In this document: one piece after another, positions 11,846 through 22,894 of the stretch | Layout: every line of letters begins with the position of its first letter | How positions within the stretch are numbered: the first letter of the stretch is position 1 | Source: Turbatrix aceti | Taxonomy: Eukaryota > Nematoda > Chromadorea > Rhabditida > Panagrolaimidae | Reading direction: 5' to 3' | Assembly: GCA_963969345.1 (NCBI GenBank) | Contig: OZ017767.1 | Span: 8,522,739-8,586,738, forward strand | Length of the DNA: 64,000 nt | Translations under genes and position numbers: made by a program | Notes under the pieces: generated by a model | Databases searched by the model: none | The model's input: only the letters and a program-made list of their open reading frames with translations | What the model was told of the DNA's origin: nothing

Positions 11846-14178
11846 ATGGACAACGCAAAAAATCAAAATTCCCCCTACTTTTATTCAGAACACAATCAAC
11901 GGCCCAACGTCTACGAACATAATTCTGAAAGTGGATCAGCAGAGAGTTTGCATACGGAGTTCAGCGAGACGGACACAACCGATTCAGACAATCGGTCAAT
12001 CAGCAGTAGGAGGGGTTTAAGAGGCAGTCTGCGACAGGATTTAGGAACAAGGGGGAGACGAGGACAAGACTTTTTTACACTTTCAAATATTTTGAGCCAG
12101 AATTGTTCCCCACCCCCAAAAACGTCTAAATCCGCGATACACGGATTTTTAAAAACATCGGATTCTATAATTCTGGATTCTGAAAGGTTTTTGATAAAAA
12201 TTGATGGCACGTGCTCTGTTCATGGAGAAAAAGGCTGAAAATTTTTTTAGGGGGGTTTTCATAGACGCGGAACACGAAAACGTAATCAACATTTTTTTAT
12301 CGTTACGGCAAGTGCCACTTTTTGGCTAAAATTGATGGTTTTTTGGCCACCACAGATTGGGTTTTTAGAGGTGCCAACAATGGCATAGCCTATCTTTTTC
12401 CCCGTGTTTTGACGCGTCGAATGGGGTAACGAATGAAACAAAGGAGTGACCGCAATGAGGTCATCCATAGGCATTTATGATGCGCACTCGAGAAAACGCG
12501 CACAATTTCGCTTCAAGTAACAAAAATAGAGCGTGCGCGCGCATAAAAGGTGTCATGTTCAAAAAAACGCCGTGAAGCCAATTTTTGTTTTCTATGTCCA
12601 CGGTCACTTTGGTAGGCTTTGGCATGTCCCAAAGATTGATTTTTATCCTTGGGTATTTTACCTGACAATATTGGGCGATGCCACAGGCCTTGAAAAGACA
12701 TGAAACTTTCAAACGATGTAACTTTGTGCAAAATTATCCGATAAAATGTGAAACTAGCTTAATGTGATATTTGGGACACGCCGAAGCCTACCAAAGTGAC
12801 CGTGGACATAGAAAACAAAAATTGGCTTCACGGCGTTTTTTTGAACATGACACCTTTTATGCGCGCGCACGCTCTATTTTTGTCACTTGAAGCGAAATTG
12901 TGCGCGTTTTCTCGAGTGCGCATCATAAATGCCTATGGATGACCTCATTGCGGTCACTCCTTTGTTTCATGCGTTACCCCATTCGACGCGTCAAAACACG
13001 GGGAAAAAGATAGGCTATGCCAATGTTGGCACCTCTGAAAACCCAATCTGTGGTGGCCAAAAAACCATCAATTTTAGCCCAAAAGTGGCACTGACCGTAA
13101 CGATAAAAAAATTTTGATTACGACTTCGTGTTCCCCGTCTATGAAAACCCCCGTAAAAAAATTTTCAGCATTTTTCTCCATGAGCAGAGCGCGTGGCAAG
13201 GGTTTTTATCAAAAACCCTTCAGAAGCCAAATCTACAGAATCCGATTTATTTTAAAATCCGTGTTTGGCGGGAATAGAGGTTTTTAGAGGTAGGGAACAA
13301 TTCTGGCTCAAAATATTTGAAAGTGTAAAAAAGTCTTGTCGGCCGACCTAAATCCTGTCGCAGACTGCCTCTTAAACCTCCTTCCCGTTGAAACAATCAC
13401 TAACAATGTTCTTTCTTTCAACGTTCAAGAACCCATTGTTCAAACTGAACAACAGGAAAATCCCATTTCTGTTCATTATCAGAGCGGATCTGTTGAACTA
13501 ACATACAACTTAACAACGCGTTGCACATACAATCGAATGTCTCCAGAATCCGAATTGCGTTCGATACAACATTATAATTCTCTAACAGAAAACCATTCAG
13601 GTAAGCGATGTCTTGTTTTTTTTCATTTTTTAGCGCTTTGTAAATAATCACTTGTTTTTTTAGTGTCTAGCAGTGATGAATCGGACAATGAATCTATTAT
13701 AGCCCATGTGGATTTTCTTCCCGAGAGTCAATCCTCAAGTGTGGGACGCGAAGAAAACGTTCAGATTTTGATTGCACGTAATTCGACGGATACAGAAAAT
13801 CGAAAAAGGATGCATGAAATCGGTGAAAAAATTGACAGGATTAACTATAAAAAAATGTTACAATTGTTTTTAGAATCTCCTTCTGACATAGATTGCGTGT
13901 ACAAATCTCAAAAATATATGGAGGATAATGCTGCACTAGAAAAGACATTAAAATCCATTCCGGATGCTCTCAACTTGACATGTACTGTTCAAAACGTAGG
14001 AACATCCTCCGAAGGACGCCCTATCATTCAAGCAAACTGCACATTGACACATATCGGCAGCAGCGATGATCTCACCCTTGTCATACCTCCGTCAGTGGTC
14101 GACGCTGAAGAAGGCACAAATTCTAGTCAGGTATCTGAACCTTCTAACTCCGCAGATTCCAGCAACAAAGGAGACTAA
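11846..14178 (+). CDS. Coiled-coil family member 2, exon interrupted by a TTAA foldback
   Basis: Same unrecognised family as the gene at 8907-9461. The coding exon starts at ATG 11846 and runs to 12020. It is then broken by a 1.35-kb palindromic element and resumes at 13376-13600. A short intron (donor GTAAGC, acceptor TTTTTTAG) leads to the last exon, 13664-14178. Leaving out the element with one TTAA copy gives an uninterrupted 304-residue frame. As the DNA stands, translation would run into the element and stop at 12238. The protein is Ser/Glu-rich, with SSSDESDNES after the intron and a conserved C-terminal SSEGRPIIQANCTLTHI segment matching its paralogues. A polyadenylation-type AATAAA lies near 14353. 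Either the copy is recently inactivated, or the element is removed. Confidence 0.65.
12017..13375. mobile_element. TTAA-flanked foldback element inside a coding exon
   Basis: Bounded by TTAA at 12017-12020 and 13372-13375, with terminal inverted repeats GAGGCAGTCTGCGACAGGAT. Arms of about 0.6 kb run inward to about 12635 and 12770, leaving a loop of about 130 bp. TTAA duplication is the hallmark of piggyBac-type insertion. No transposase frame is present, and the paired small open frames in the arms are mirror shadows. Its ends resemble those of the element at 35757-37503. Confidence 0.88.
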
Positions 14179-14615
14179 AATTCCAGTTTTCCAGGGTTTG
14201 TGATATTTATCAGATAATACTGTTGTATTTCCTTTTGCTTCTGTGGTGATAGAAATATGTGGATAAACATGCCTTTTTCACACTTGTGATATGTATGTAT
14301 CCTGGAAACTGACCAACTATAAAAGTCTACATCGTTATATGTATTAATACAAAAATAAATGTTTAGTCTCAAGGTATCAACGTTAAAATATCGTTATATT
14401 TATGTACATAGTATATTTTATCGTTGCTACCTCAAGGCTAAAGTCTAAATGCTAACAGTTGTTGTTTACATCAAAAAAATATTGGATTTCGAAATTCTTG
14501 CTGCTGATGTGAGCAAAGTACTTTCAGCAAATGAGCGGAAATAAATGACATCCCGATTCAAAGACTATAAACGAAGAAAATATCGAAATATTTAAAAATT
14601 TACGCATTCGACAAC
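14179..14615. other. Intergenic, nothing recognised
   Basis: 3' flank of the preceding gene, with AATAAA near 14353. AT-rich, with no other signal seen. Confidence 0.4.
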
Positions 14616-15017
14616 CAGTGTAACGCAAACCAAAATTATTGCCTTCGCCTTCGCCTTCGCCTCCGGAGGCGAAGGCGAAGGCGATGAAGGCGCCTTCAAA
14701 GACGGAGGCGATCAGAGGCGCCTTTGGTGTCAAATCTCAAATTTTCTCTTACAAAATCATAGCAGAAAGCGAAATTATGATAATAGAAGGCTTTTAATTC
14801 TATTAAATAAAGTGGTAAAACTGTTTTTTGACTATTTGTGGTTAGAATTTATGCCATTCAAATTTTTTGTTCAAAATTGCAAAGGTCTGAAGGCGATGGA
14901 GGCGAAGGCAATTGGAGGCGATCAATTTTTTGCCTTCGCCTTCGCCTTCGCCTCCGGAGGCGAAGGCGATCTGAAGGCGCCTCCGGGGGCGATGAAGGCG
15001 AAGGCGATGTTACACTG
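14616..15017. mobile_element. hAT-like MITE with GCCTTC-repeat interior
   Basis: 402 bp, ends CAGTGTAAC in inverted orientation, flanked by a perfect 8-bp duplication TCGACAAC (14608-14615 and 15018-15025). CAGTG ends with 8-bp duplications indicate the hAT superfamily. The interior has two blocks of GCCTTC/GAAGGC repeats (about 14640-14725 and 14885-15010), each containing CTCCGGAG palindromes, so it can form strong hairpins. Confidence 0.9.
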
Positions 15018-16463
15018 TCGACAACAACTACTCTATCAAAGTCCCAACGGTTTTGAATGATGTTCTGGAGATAAATCATCAGAGAATTTGAGCAGCACGC
15101 TCAGCAAGACACTGTCTCGTCAATTTGCAGTAGGGGACGTTTAAGACCATTGAACTAACAATAATAAATACTTTCAAACAATCTTTGCTAAGTTATGCAA
15201 GTTTTTTTATGTTCAATGACTCAGATTTGAGAGACGCTACAATGCATCAGAAAAATGACGACACTCAAAAAGATACCGACCAAATGTTCTGCGTTCAAAA
15301 TAAGAAAAATTGGGATGAATTTTTTTCCTCAAGGTAAATTTGAGGAATCGACTCTTTTTACATTCTGGCAGCCGACATAAAAAACAGTGTTGTTGATGAC
15401 GTCCACGTAGGCGTATGTATTACGCCTACGTGGACGTCATTTGTGCCTCCTAACATCTGGTCTAATGATAACTAACCACTGAGTAATTGTGAAATAAAAA
15501 ACATCAACTTTATTCGCTTTCGAAGTTTGGGAAAATAATGAACAGTACTGTTCAAAAAATAAAATGCTTCATATGAAACAAAAGGAGTTTACAGAAAAAA
15601 AGTTCGATTCTGCAAGCAGTTTTTTTAGTCAGTGCGGGTAGCAGCTGCCTAGCAACCTGTGTCGACAAGCAGGACGCTTGCCTACGTAAAATCAAAGGAA
15701 GCACGACACATGTTGCCTACGAGCTATGATTGCTTGCTTGCCTAAAACAAACAGAATGCAACACCTTGGTCGCGAATTCTTCATATAGAGAAGCCAGATA
15801 TATACCAGATCCCCGCGACTCGGCAACCTAAATTATGAACCGCATAAAAATCGTGAAATACGCGTGCAAATTTGGACCAAAAAGGGGGACATTCGACTGA
15901 AAATGAAAAAAATGACCCGGTTATTTTCAAATTTTTATGCAACCTGTCCAAAACTGAGACGGTTATTTTCTTTGACTTTATTCTAACTTCATATCCTACC
16001 CGGTTATTTTTTGCGATATAAGCGGCCAGCAATGTCGGTTATTTTGCAAATTTGCATTTAAACGGCATTTAAGCGACAAAAAATTAAAATAAATAAATAA
16101 ATAAAAATAAACATATTTCAGGGTGCGTTTATTTTCTTTTCAACATTTTTTTACGGGACAAATATTACAAAAAAACATAAATACACCATGACAAAAATAG
16201 CGTTAAAATTATGGCCCCTATAGATATATCTCTTCGCAACCCCAAACAAAGACACGTATTTTCTTACATCAAAAAAGTATCACAAATTTATCATAAAAAC
16301 AAAAATAATTTAAGTAAATGAAAAAATGCATTTTTTTTCGTTTTTTTGTTTTTTTTTCGTTTTTGAATCTTTAAATTTTTAAAACAATTTTGTAAATTTG
16401 CAGTCTGAAAGTTGTTGAACAAGTCGAGTTGGCGCCGTTACTGCTGTTCGAGGGCAAGAAAAA
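15018..16463. other. Intergenic, one short perfect hairpin
   Basis: 1.4 kb with no supportable gene. It holds the 20-bp perfect hairpin at 15396-15440, listed separately. The rest is AT-rich, and its last part is probably the 3' flank of the bZIP gene. Confidence 0.4.
15396..15440. repeat. Perfect 20-bp inverted repeat with 5-base loop
   Basis: ATGACGTCCACGTAGGCGTA at 15396-15415 is followed by TGTAT and then its exact reverse complement at 15421-15440. Each arm carries a TGACGT core, the half-site type of CREB/ATF bZIP factors. It lies about 1 kb from the 3' end of a bZIP gene. It could be a tiny MITE or a regulatory hairpin. Confidence 0.8.
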
Positions 16464-17453
16464 CTAACAGTGGCAGTTTGTTTGGTAGAAATCCAGCTGT
16501 TTCTTTTGAAAATTATATTTTTCCAAAAGAAGAGCATATTCAGCTTTCAGATCAACAAATGCCTTGTCTCGTCCCGGACAGTTATTCACATGATCATCCA
16601 AAAGTAACTTTTTTTTCTTGTTGCATTTGCGTGTAGCGGCATTGTTCTTTTCTCTCTGTTCGTCGGTTACGGGCTCCTTGCTTTTCCTCTTCCTTCCAGG
16701 CTTTGGAACGTAGCGTTCGTCTGGCACTGCTGATGCTTCTGCAATTTTCATTTCCACTGTTTTTGATAGTTGGTATTTTCCACGCTTTTGCTTTTTGCCG
16801 TTCAACGTGTGCAACAGTGCATCTTTGCTTGGGACTAAAAATATTATTACAGATAGTACACTTAGTTCAATACATAAAACCCAACAAGACAACAAACCTT
16901 CGCCTTCTGGATCTTCAACAGAATCGTTATAGTCGATCGATTTTTCTAGATTTGCATATTGCATTGCTGCATTTTGAAATTGCCCATTGACGTTTGAATT
17001 ACCGTAATAAGTTGTGTCGATATTTGTCATCTGAGCATTTGTTAGATGAGTATTTTTTGGCGCCATGCTGCAATCCATAAAACAATCAGGGTTTTGTTGA
17101 GCCGGGTGGTAGTGTTGTCCCGACATTGGAGGATGCAAGAATTCAGTAGGAGGCATGCCTAAAAATATGTATATACGATAAAAATATGTATTACAAATTC
17201 AAATTTCATAATTCGTACAACCTCTAGAAAAATACTGCTTCTTGCTCTCGTGATGCACATCCTGGTCGTATGACTGTGCTGGGTTGAAATCGTAGTTATA
17301 ACCGGGATTGCAACTATTTGGATCTTCATCGAAGCACAATTCGGCGTTTCCATCATCCAGCATAGCATTGTTAGCATGATTTGCTGCAAGCAGATGAGGT
17401 GAGTGGCCGTTGTAGGATGCCGTGCCGTTGTGCCACGCAACAGGTTGCGACAT
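16464..17453 (-). CDS. bZIP transcription factor, C/EBP-like
   Basis: Nuclear DNA-binding protein of 287 residues from three exons (17222-17453, 16898-17158, 16464-16834) with clean GT..AG junctions. The first 170 residues are rich in Asn, Gln, His and Tyr, as in activation regions. Near residues 205-260 lies a Lys/Arg-rich stretch (KPGRKRKSKEP), then REKNNAATRKCNKKKK, which aligns with the C/EBP basic region. After it come leucine/hydrophobic heptads (VDLKAEYALLLEKYNFQKKQL). The position after the conserved Cys is Asn, where C/EBP proteins have Arg, so DNA contact may be altered. The zipper is short. Nematode C/EBP-type factors act in stress and damage responses, but the role here is inferred only from the fold. 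The start ATG at 17453 opens the only long 5' exon. Confidence 0.82.
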
Positions 17454-19577
17454 GTTACGACGACAAAAAACTTTCTTGGCTGAAAAAAAAAATCATCAAA
17501 TAAAAAAATCGCGACATCATGATTGTAACGTAAGAAGCCAAGTGACTTCACGGGAGCTCGCTGTTTTACGTCACGTATGTATGACGAAGCCAATTTAATG
17601 CAGGACCTTGATAACGTAAACGCGTGACAAAAATGCAATGCATATGCACTTTGTTCGTCGTTATCACGCCACATAGGCGTTTTTTGAATCCTTCGTGTAG
17701 TTTGATTCAGTGGTGCATTATGACAGAAATTAATACTGATAAAAGCTCACATTAACAAATATTTAATACAAAGAATTAATTTTTAATTAAACTGATGAAA
17801 CCCTTTCTTACGCGGGGCTGACTCGCTCAACTTGGTGTTCAACAAGACGAAAACCAGTACAATGCGCAAAAATTACCTAAATATAATCTAACAATTTTTT
17901 ACAAGAAGTGCAAGAGCGTTCGTTGACAAGCTTAATCTAGGAGTACGTGTGCTGATGAGTGTACACGTATATATGTATGTATCGGAGGAAACAAAAATCA
18001 ATGACTACTGACAAACGCAACCTTTATTGCAGAAAACGCGGGCGGGTCTAATGCAAGAAATGTGAAAAATTTCGATATTGTAGTTTTTTTGTAGGTTTTT
18101 TTTAATAGACAACGGATTAACGACGTCAATAATACTCAATTTTTATACTACAACACGTTTTTGGTGTATATCCATAAATTAGCGTTTATAACTGAAAAAA
18201 AAATCTATAGTTGCTGTTGAAAAATCAAGCATGAACTATGGCAAACAGCGTCATACCTAACTGCAAAAGTTCGTGGACAAACGTTTTTTTATCAAAACAT
18301 CTAAACAAGAGGAATAAAACAAGACCAAAAACTTGTACATAATATTAGTACAGGTGTACATAGAACTTTTGGCTGGCTGATATATTCGGAAAATAGTATA
18401 TTTGGAAACAATTGGTACATATAGGACTTTTGGCTGGCTGCCGTTGTCGGTTATCCAATATCACGTAATATTTTTGCGGTGTGCAGCAGGAAAGGACTAC
18501 CCGTGTCGATTTCTATCTCCACTTGTTTTGTACTTTGAAATGGTGTTCTTTATTTTGCATGAATGTCTTTAAACAAAGTTGTTACTACTTGATGCAAGTA
18601 GTATATGGTGGTTCATTTTAAAAAAATTAGTACTTCCTTCAGAAATCAAGAAACATGAATATTTTTCTTTACATTATAGTTATTTACACCGCAGTCATAG
18701 GTTTTACTATATTACTTGCGAAAACGTAATCAATAATCACAAAAATACATAAAAAATTTGGCTGCAGATTACTATGTAGAACAATCTGACTACATCAGAA
18801 TGATACGAAAAATGACTGAAAAAGAACAGCGTAAAAATAATGGAAAAATACGCGCTCATAAATATAGGGCAAATGGAGCCGTGCAAATCAATCCTCGACA
18901 ACATCAAACCAGAATGCTCTCTTAAAAAAAGCACACTCTTCATCTGAAAATCGTATCAACTATCGCTTTGAAGTTAAATTGGAAAACCATGACAGTAAGC
19001 AAAAGGCCTTTCCGACAAAACACTTTCGAGTATTGATACTAACAAAGACAAGTCAGCAACCATCGACACATTTACAGGAAACTTTGCACTCACGTTAGCA
19101 CAGTTCTGCAAGAAGCTGTTACGGTTTTTGTAATTTTATGCGATTCGTGTTGTTTTTTGGTTTTGCAGGTTTACAAATCTTGGCATTACATAAAAATGAT
19201 TTATGATAATACGTTGTCCGCAGTACGCCAAAGAAAGAATGTCATAATATTAGATATTTTTTTTTATATTTTTCGGAATATTTTCGAAGTTCCTCCCGGA
19301 GCGGCTCATAGAATATTTTTGAAGTTCGGTCAACTCACAGTTCAGAATTTTTGCAGTTCAATATTTTCATGCACGAGTAAAAGTAATAAAATTTATTTGC
19401 ATCGCAAGATTAAAATTACAACAGAAATTAAAAAATATTAAAATTATTTGTAAGTGTCAGTAGTGCTCAAACAAGATGCAAGTATGAAAATTGTACTTTA
19501 AAAAGTATGCGGGGTCAGTAAGAATCAATATGCATGTCGCAAACGCGAAGCAGCAACCTTAAATCTGTTTTAGTTTT
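17454..19577. other. Intergenic, repeat fragments only
   Basis: 2.1 kb without a supportable gene. A dispersed repeat of about 125 bp lies at 18972-19095 with a diverged copy at 29856-29985. Two short direct repeats containing ACTTTTGGCTGGCTG occur near 18365 and 18425. The remainder is AT-rich and carries no motif I can name. Confidence 0.4.
18972..19095 (+). repeat. Dispersed repeat, copy 1
   Basis: Begins TTAAATTGGAAAACCATGAC and includes TTTACAGGAAACTTTGCACT. The same sequence with small differences recurs at 29856-29985 in the same orientation, which suggests an interspersed element of unknown class. Confidence 0.7.
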
Positions 19578-20470
19578 TTAAGACTTACGTTCAAGAACCA
19601 ATTTTGCAATTTCAAATTTCTGCATTGGTTGACTGTTGTCGACGGAAGAAATGTCGCATTTTAAAAGCAAAACCGGGTGTCCATTTGCAGAAGGTTTTCC
19701 TGGTTCGACGAAAGTGGTTACTTTTAAGTTATCAACCTGTGATTCACAGCGGGTATTCTCAATCATCTTTGCTAATTTAGCGCGAAGTTCCAGATTTTTG
19801 TTTACTAGTTGTTCATACGTAGCGTCTGTTTCTTTGGGGTTGCCTTCATATTTGTTAAAGCTTGGTATTGTGTCGTTTAGAACCTCTGATCCTCGCTTTC
19901 TTCTAGTCTGCTTAGTTTTTACGTTTTGATTGTCGATCGATTCTGCAGCTAATGAGTGACGTTTTTCGTAAAAAGATGATTCATATAAAGAAATTTCACT
20001 TTCTTTCATGTCTTCATTTTTTGTTTCTAAAAAAATACTAAATGAGAACTTTTAATTTTAAAAAACCATTGCTGACCTTTTTCGTTTGCAGTATTGCAAG
20101 TTTCAACTTCCAGCTCGTATAAATCGGCGAAAGACGAAAATGTTGAGCTTGATAATAGCGAAAAAGTGTCCATTTCGGAATCACTTTCAAATGATAAATT
20201 AGATAAGCTTTTACAAATTTTTTTTACGTCGCTGTTCATTTTGCAAGCATCATTTTTTGAATCCTCAAGCAGTAATTTATCCCATTTTAAGATGGTTTTT
20301 CCAGGACATTGCTCGATGACAGGAGATACGTTACCGGTACCACATGAAGTTAATAAACGCGGTGAGCACATTTGTGGTCTTGTTTTGGGAATTTTCCATC
20401 GATTAAAAAATTTTTGGATTGAAAATTCCCAATTGTTAAATATTTGAAAATCGGCAATGTTTTTTTTTGA
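19578..20470 (-). CDS. Coiled-coil family member 3
   Basis: Closest paralogue of the 8907-9461 gene. Two exons (20077-20470 and 19578-20026), joined by a 50-bp intron (GTCAGC..TTTTTTTAG), give 280 residues if translation starts at ATG 20470. An in-frame ATG at 20512 would add 14 residues. Exon 1 is Ser-rich with acidic residues. Exon 2 has a basic patch (KTKQTRRKRG), a heptad-like segment (TYEQLVNKNLELRAKLAKMI), then the conserved ENTRCESQ, KVTTFVEPGKPSANGHPVLLLKC and IAKLVLERKS tail. Most of these conserved residues recur in the same order in member 1, so the C-terminal 70 residues are a real domain. Function unknown. The basic patch suggests nuclear location, but this is inference. Confidence 0.72.
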
Positions 20471-20824
20471 CATTATAAATATATTTTTTCCATGACAAGC
20501 ATCGGTCTGCATTTCTTTGAAGTCGTAAATTCAAGCTGCAAAAAAATTATAATATACGTACGACAAACAATCTACAAAAAAACTATCACGATATAAATGG
20601 CATGCAACAAAAGTTAAAATCACGTGACGAAAATCAGGAACAGAAATCTGGATTTACACAAATATAACTTGAATGAAGGCTTTGCGGCCTTCCAGAACGC
20701 TCCTGCTAAGGACTACGACGTGACGCAGGTAGCTACGATTGACGGCGCCCTCTTCGTGCAATCTCGATACTCATCACTGTCTCTCTAATTTTGTAATGAG
20801 TTATTATGCACGAGTAAGAGTAAT

Positions 20825-20866
20825 AAAGTAAAAGTAAAGTAAAGTAAAGTAAAGTAAAGTAAAAAA
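20825..20866. repeat. Simple tandem repeat (AAGTA)n
   Basis: Seven to eight near-perfect copies of a 5-base unit. A related TGCACGAGTAA(A/G)AGTAATAAA stretch without the expansion occurs near 19370, so the repeat probably grew inside a dispersed element. Confidence 0.85.
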
Positions 20867-21461
20867 TGAATTTCGGTGCAGTGACTGGGACGACAATGAT
20901 CCGAATATCGAAATAGTTTGATATTTTGTCTTGTTGTACGCAGTGAATGAAAGTCATTGATTTTTATATCAGGTACAAAAACTTGCGTGTTGTACTCAAA
21001 AGACAGTGTTACTAATGGTTTTGCTGTAATTTGAATGTTTTGTCATGGCATCTGCTGCACTCAGGATTTTTGACCGTTTCTGAAATCGCTCCAATTTGTG
21101 CTCCGCGCGACAGAAAGCTAAAAAAACAGATGCGAACAGAAAAATTTCAAAAAAAAGACACGAAATTTTTTTCCATTTTAAAATGTTTTTTATTGATAGT
21201 TTTTAAGTAGATGTATGTATGTACAAATGTATATCTTTAAAAATTTGTGTAACAACTAAAAAAATCCTAAAAAATATTATAATGGCTCATTTTTCAGGAA
21301 AAATTCAATTTTTTCCTAACCTGTTCTGCACGTGACCGACTATCATACTGCTAAATTATCACTATTTTTATTTGAGAATTAATTTCCAGATTCAGGATAC
21401 TACAATTCAAGAAACTGATCAGGTTGGTTAATGATAAACCTCAATTCAACGAACTGTTGTT

Positions 21462-21797
21462 CAGAGTTGTGGACCGAGCCGAGCATTTCGAGCATTCGAG
21501 CGAGCAGCTCGGCTCGCTCGAATGCTCGGCTCGGAATCCTCCGAGCCGAGCCTAAAAAATGACCCAAAAATGACGAAAAATGACTTTTTTTTTATGCCAA
21601 AACTATGATATTTGTAGTTTATTTACGCTAAATTCACAATTCCAAACACGTTTTTTGTTGTAAAATAGTTTTTGTTGCCGCATATTTTTTTTTCAATGCG
21701 AAAATTGTGTGGAAAAAATTTCCATGCTCGGTTCGAGCGAGCCGTGCCGCTCGCTCGAATGCTCGGCTCGGCAATTTTGGCTCGGTCGACAACTCTG
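21462..21797. mobile_element. hAT-like MITE, GCTCGGCTCG-rich
   Basis: 336 bp with ends CAGAGTTGT in inverted orientation and a perfect 8-bp duplication CTGTTGTT (21454-21461 and 21798-21805). Subterminal GAGCCGAGC and CTCGAATGCTCGG motifs are repeated in both orientations. Fragments with the same motifs occur at about 29570-29590 and 29763-29847. Confidence 0.9.
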
Positions 21798-22038
21798 CTG
21801 TTGTTCATTGTTTTGTTTTTATAAAAAAAAGCATGCAGATTGTAAATAAGTAGTAACACGTTGTAATAAATTTTAGTTATAATTTGCAAAAATATCCAAA
21901 AAAATTTATCGTGCAAATTTGAAAATACTCATATGCCAAATTTGCAATGTCGTCCAGACGTCAAATACCACAAGCGCTTACCGATGAAGAACTTCCGGGT
22001 TAGTTTTATTTTTAATTTTTACGTTTTTTTACTACAGT

Positions 22039-22894
22039 ATGTTATCAGAATCGTCAGAAAATGTAAGGCAGCCGGTAAACGCAGTCGAAAATCAAAACAT
22101 ACCTGCCGAGACTAACTCGGTGCTTTCGGAATTTCGGAGCAATGATGTTATTGTTAATACTCGTTTGACAGTGAACGCGCCGAATACAATTACCCAGATA
22201 ACAAGATCTGGTTCAGATTTTTCGAGCATTGGTAATCCAGTTCATGATGAACGTTCAGAAGATGATTTCAGTTCATCGGAACCCCATTTAAGCCAACACA
22301 ACTCTTATTTTCAATCAAGAAATATACGTTAGTGGCGCATTCTTAGTTGACTTTTAAAACTTTGTACACGTTTTTTAGACCCAAGCAGCGACGAATCGGA
22401 AGAAGAGTATCGTATTGATGATGAACAGCTTCTTGCTGGAAAACCCGTAAGCCCACGATCGAGAAATCGATCTGAAACCCATAACATAATTGTGCATAAG
22501 GCTAAAACTAGTGGACAAAAAAGAAGACATCGAAGGGGTATAAAAATTTGTCTAATTTTACACTAACCAAAAAAAACTGGCTTTAGATGAACCTTTCAAC
22601 GATTCTAAGAGGATTGCTGCAGAAAATGATAACCTGCAAGCGCAGATCAAGCTGCTGGAATGCACAAAGCACGAATCTTCTGTGAACAAAACAGAGTCCA
22701 GCTCAGAGGAACGCCCTACGATTCATGTTAACTATAGAGTGACATATCTTGGTAACGTTCGGGAGCAGAACGGCGAAAGCAACTCTGTTGCAACTTCTTC
22801 GATGAATAATGCTGTGGAAGTCGAAAATTCTAGTCAGGAAACATCAGCTCAGGCATCGACATCTTCTTGCTTACCGGGTCCTAGTCATAGTTAA
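22039..22894 (+). CDS. Coiled-coil family member 4
   Basis: Most diverged member of the local family. Three exons (22039-22327, 22379-22537, 22587-22894) with introns of about 50 bp give 251 residues. The ATG lies two bases after a TTTACTACAG acceptor, which suggests spliced-leader addition and fixes the start. The segment after the first intron begins PSSDESEEE, matching SSSDESDNES at the same junction in member 2. A short heptad-like run (AAENDNLQAQIKLLE) is followed by HESSVNK, then SSEERPTIHVNYRVTYLG, which aligns with the conserved C-terminal domain of the others. The cysteine conserved in members 1-3 is Tyr here. The tail is Ser/Thr-rich. Function unknown. Confidence 0.72.

Larger units (their letters stand above)
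20513..22038. other. Intergenic, with simple repeat and hAT-like MITE
   Basis: No gene supported. It contains the AAGTA pentanucleotide run at 20825-20866 and the hAT-like MITE at 21462-21797. An acceptor-like TTTACTACAG ends at 22037, directly before the next gene's ATG. Confidence 0.4.

Noticed and set aside
12286..13117. Paired 62-codon frames on opposite strands
   Set aside because: Mirror images within the TTAA foldback; four differences between arms, no homology, no start context.
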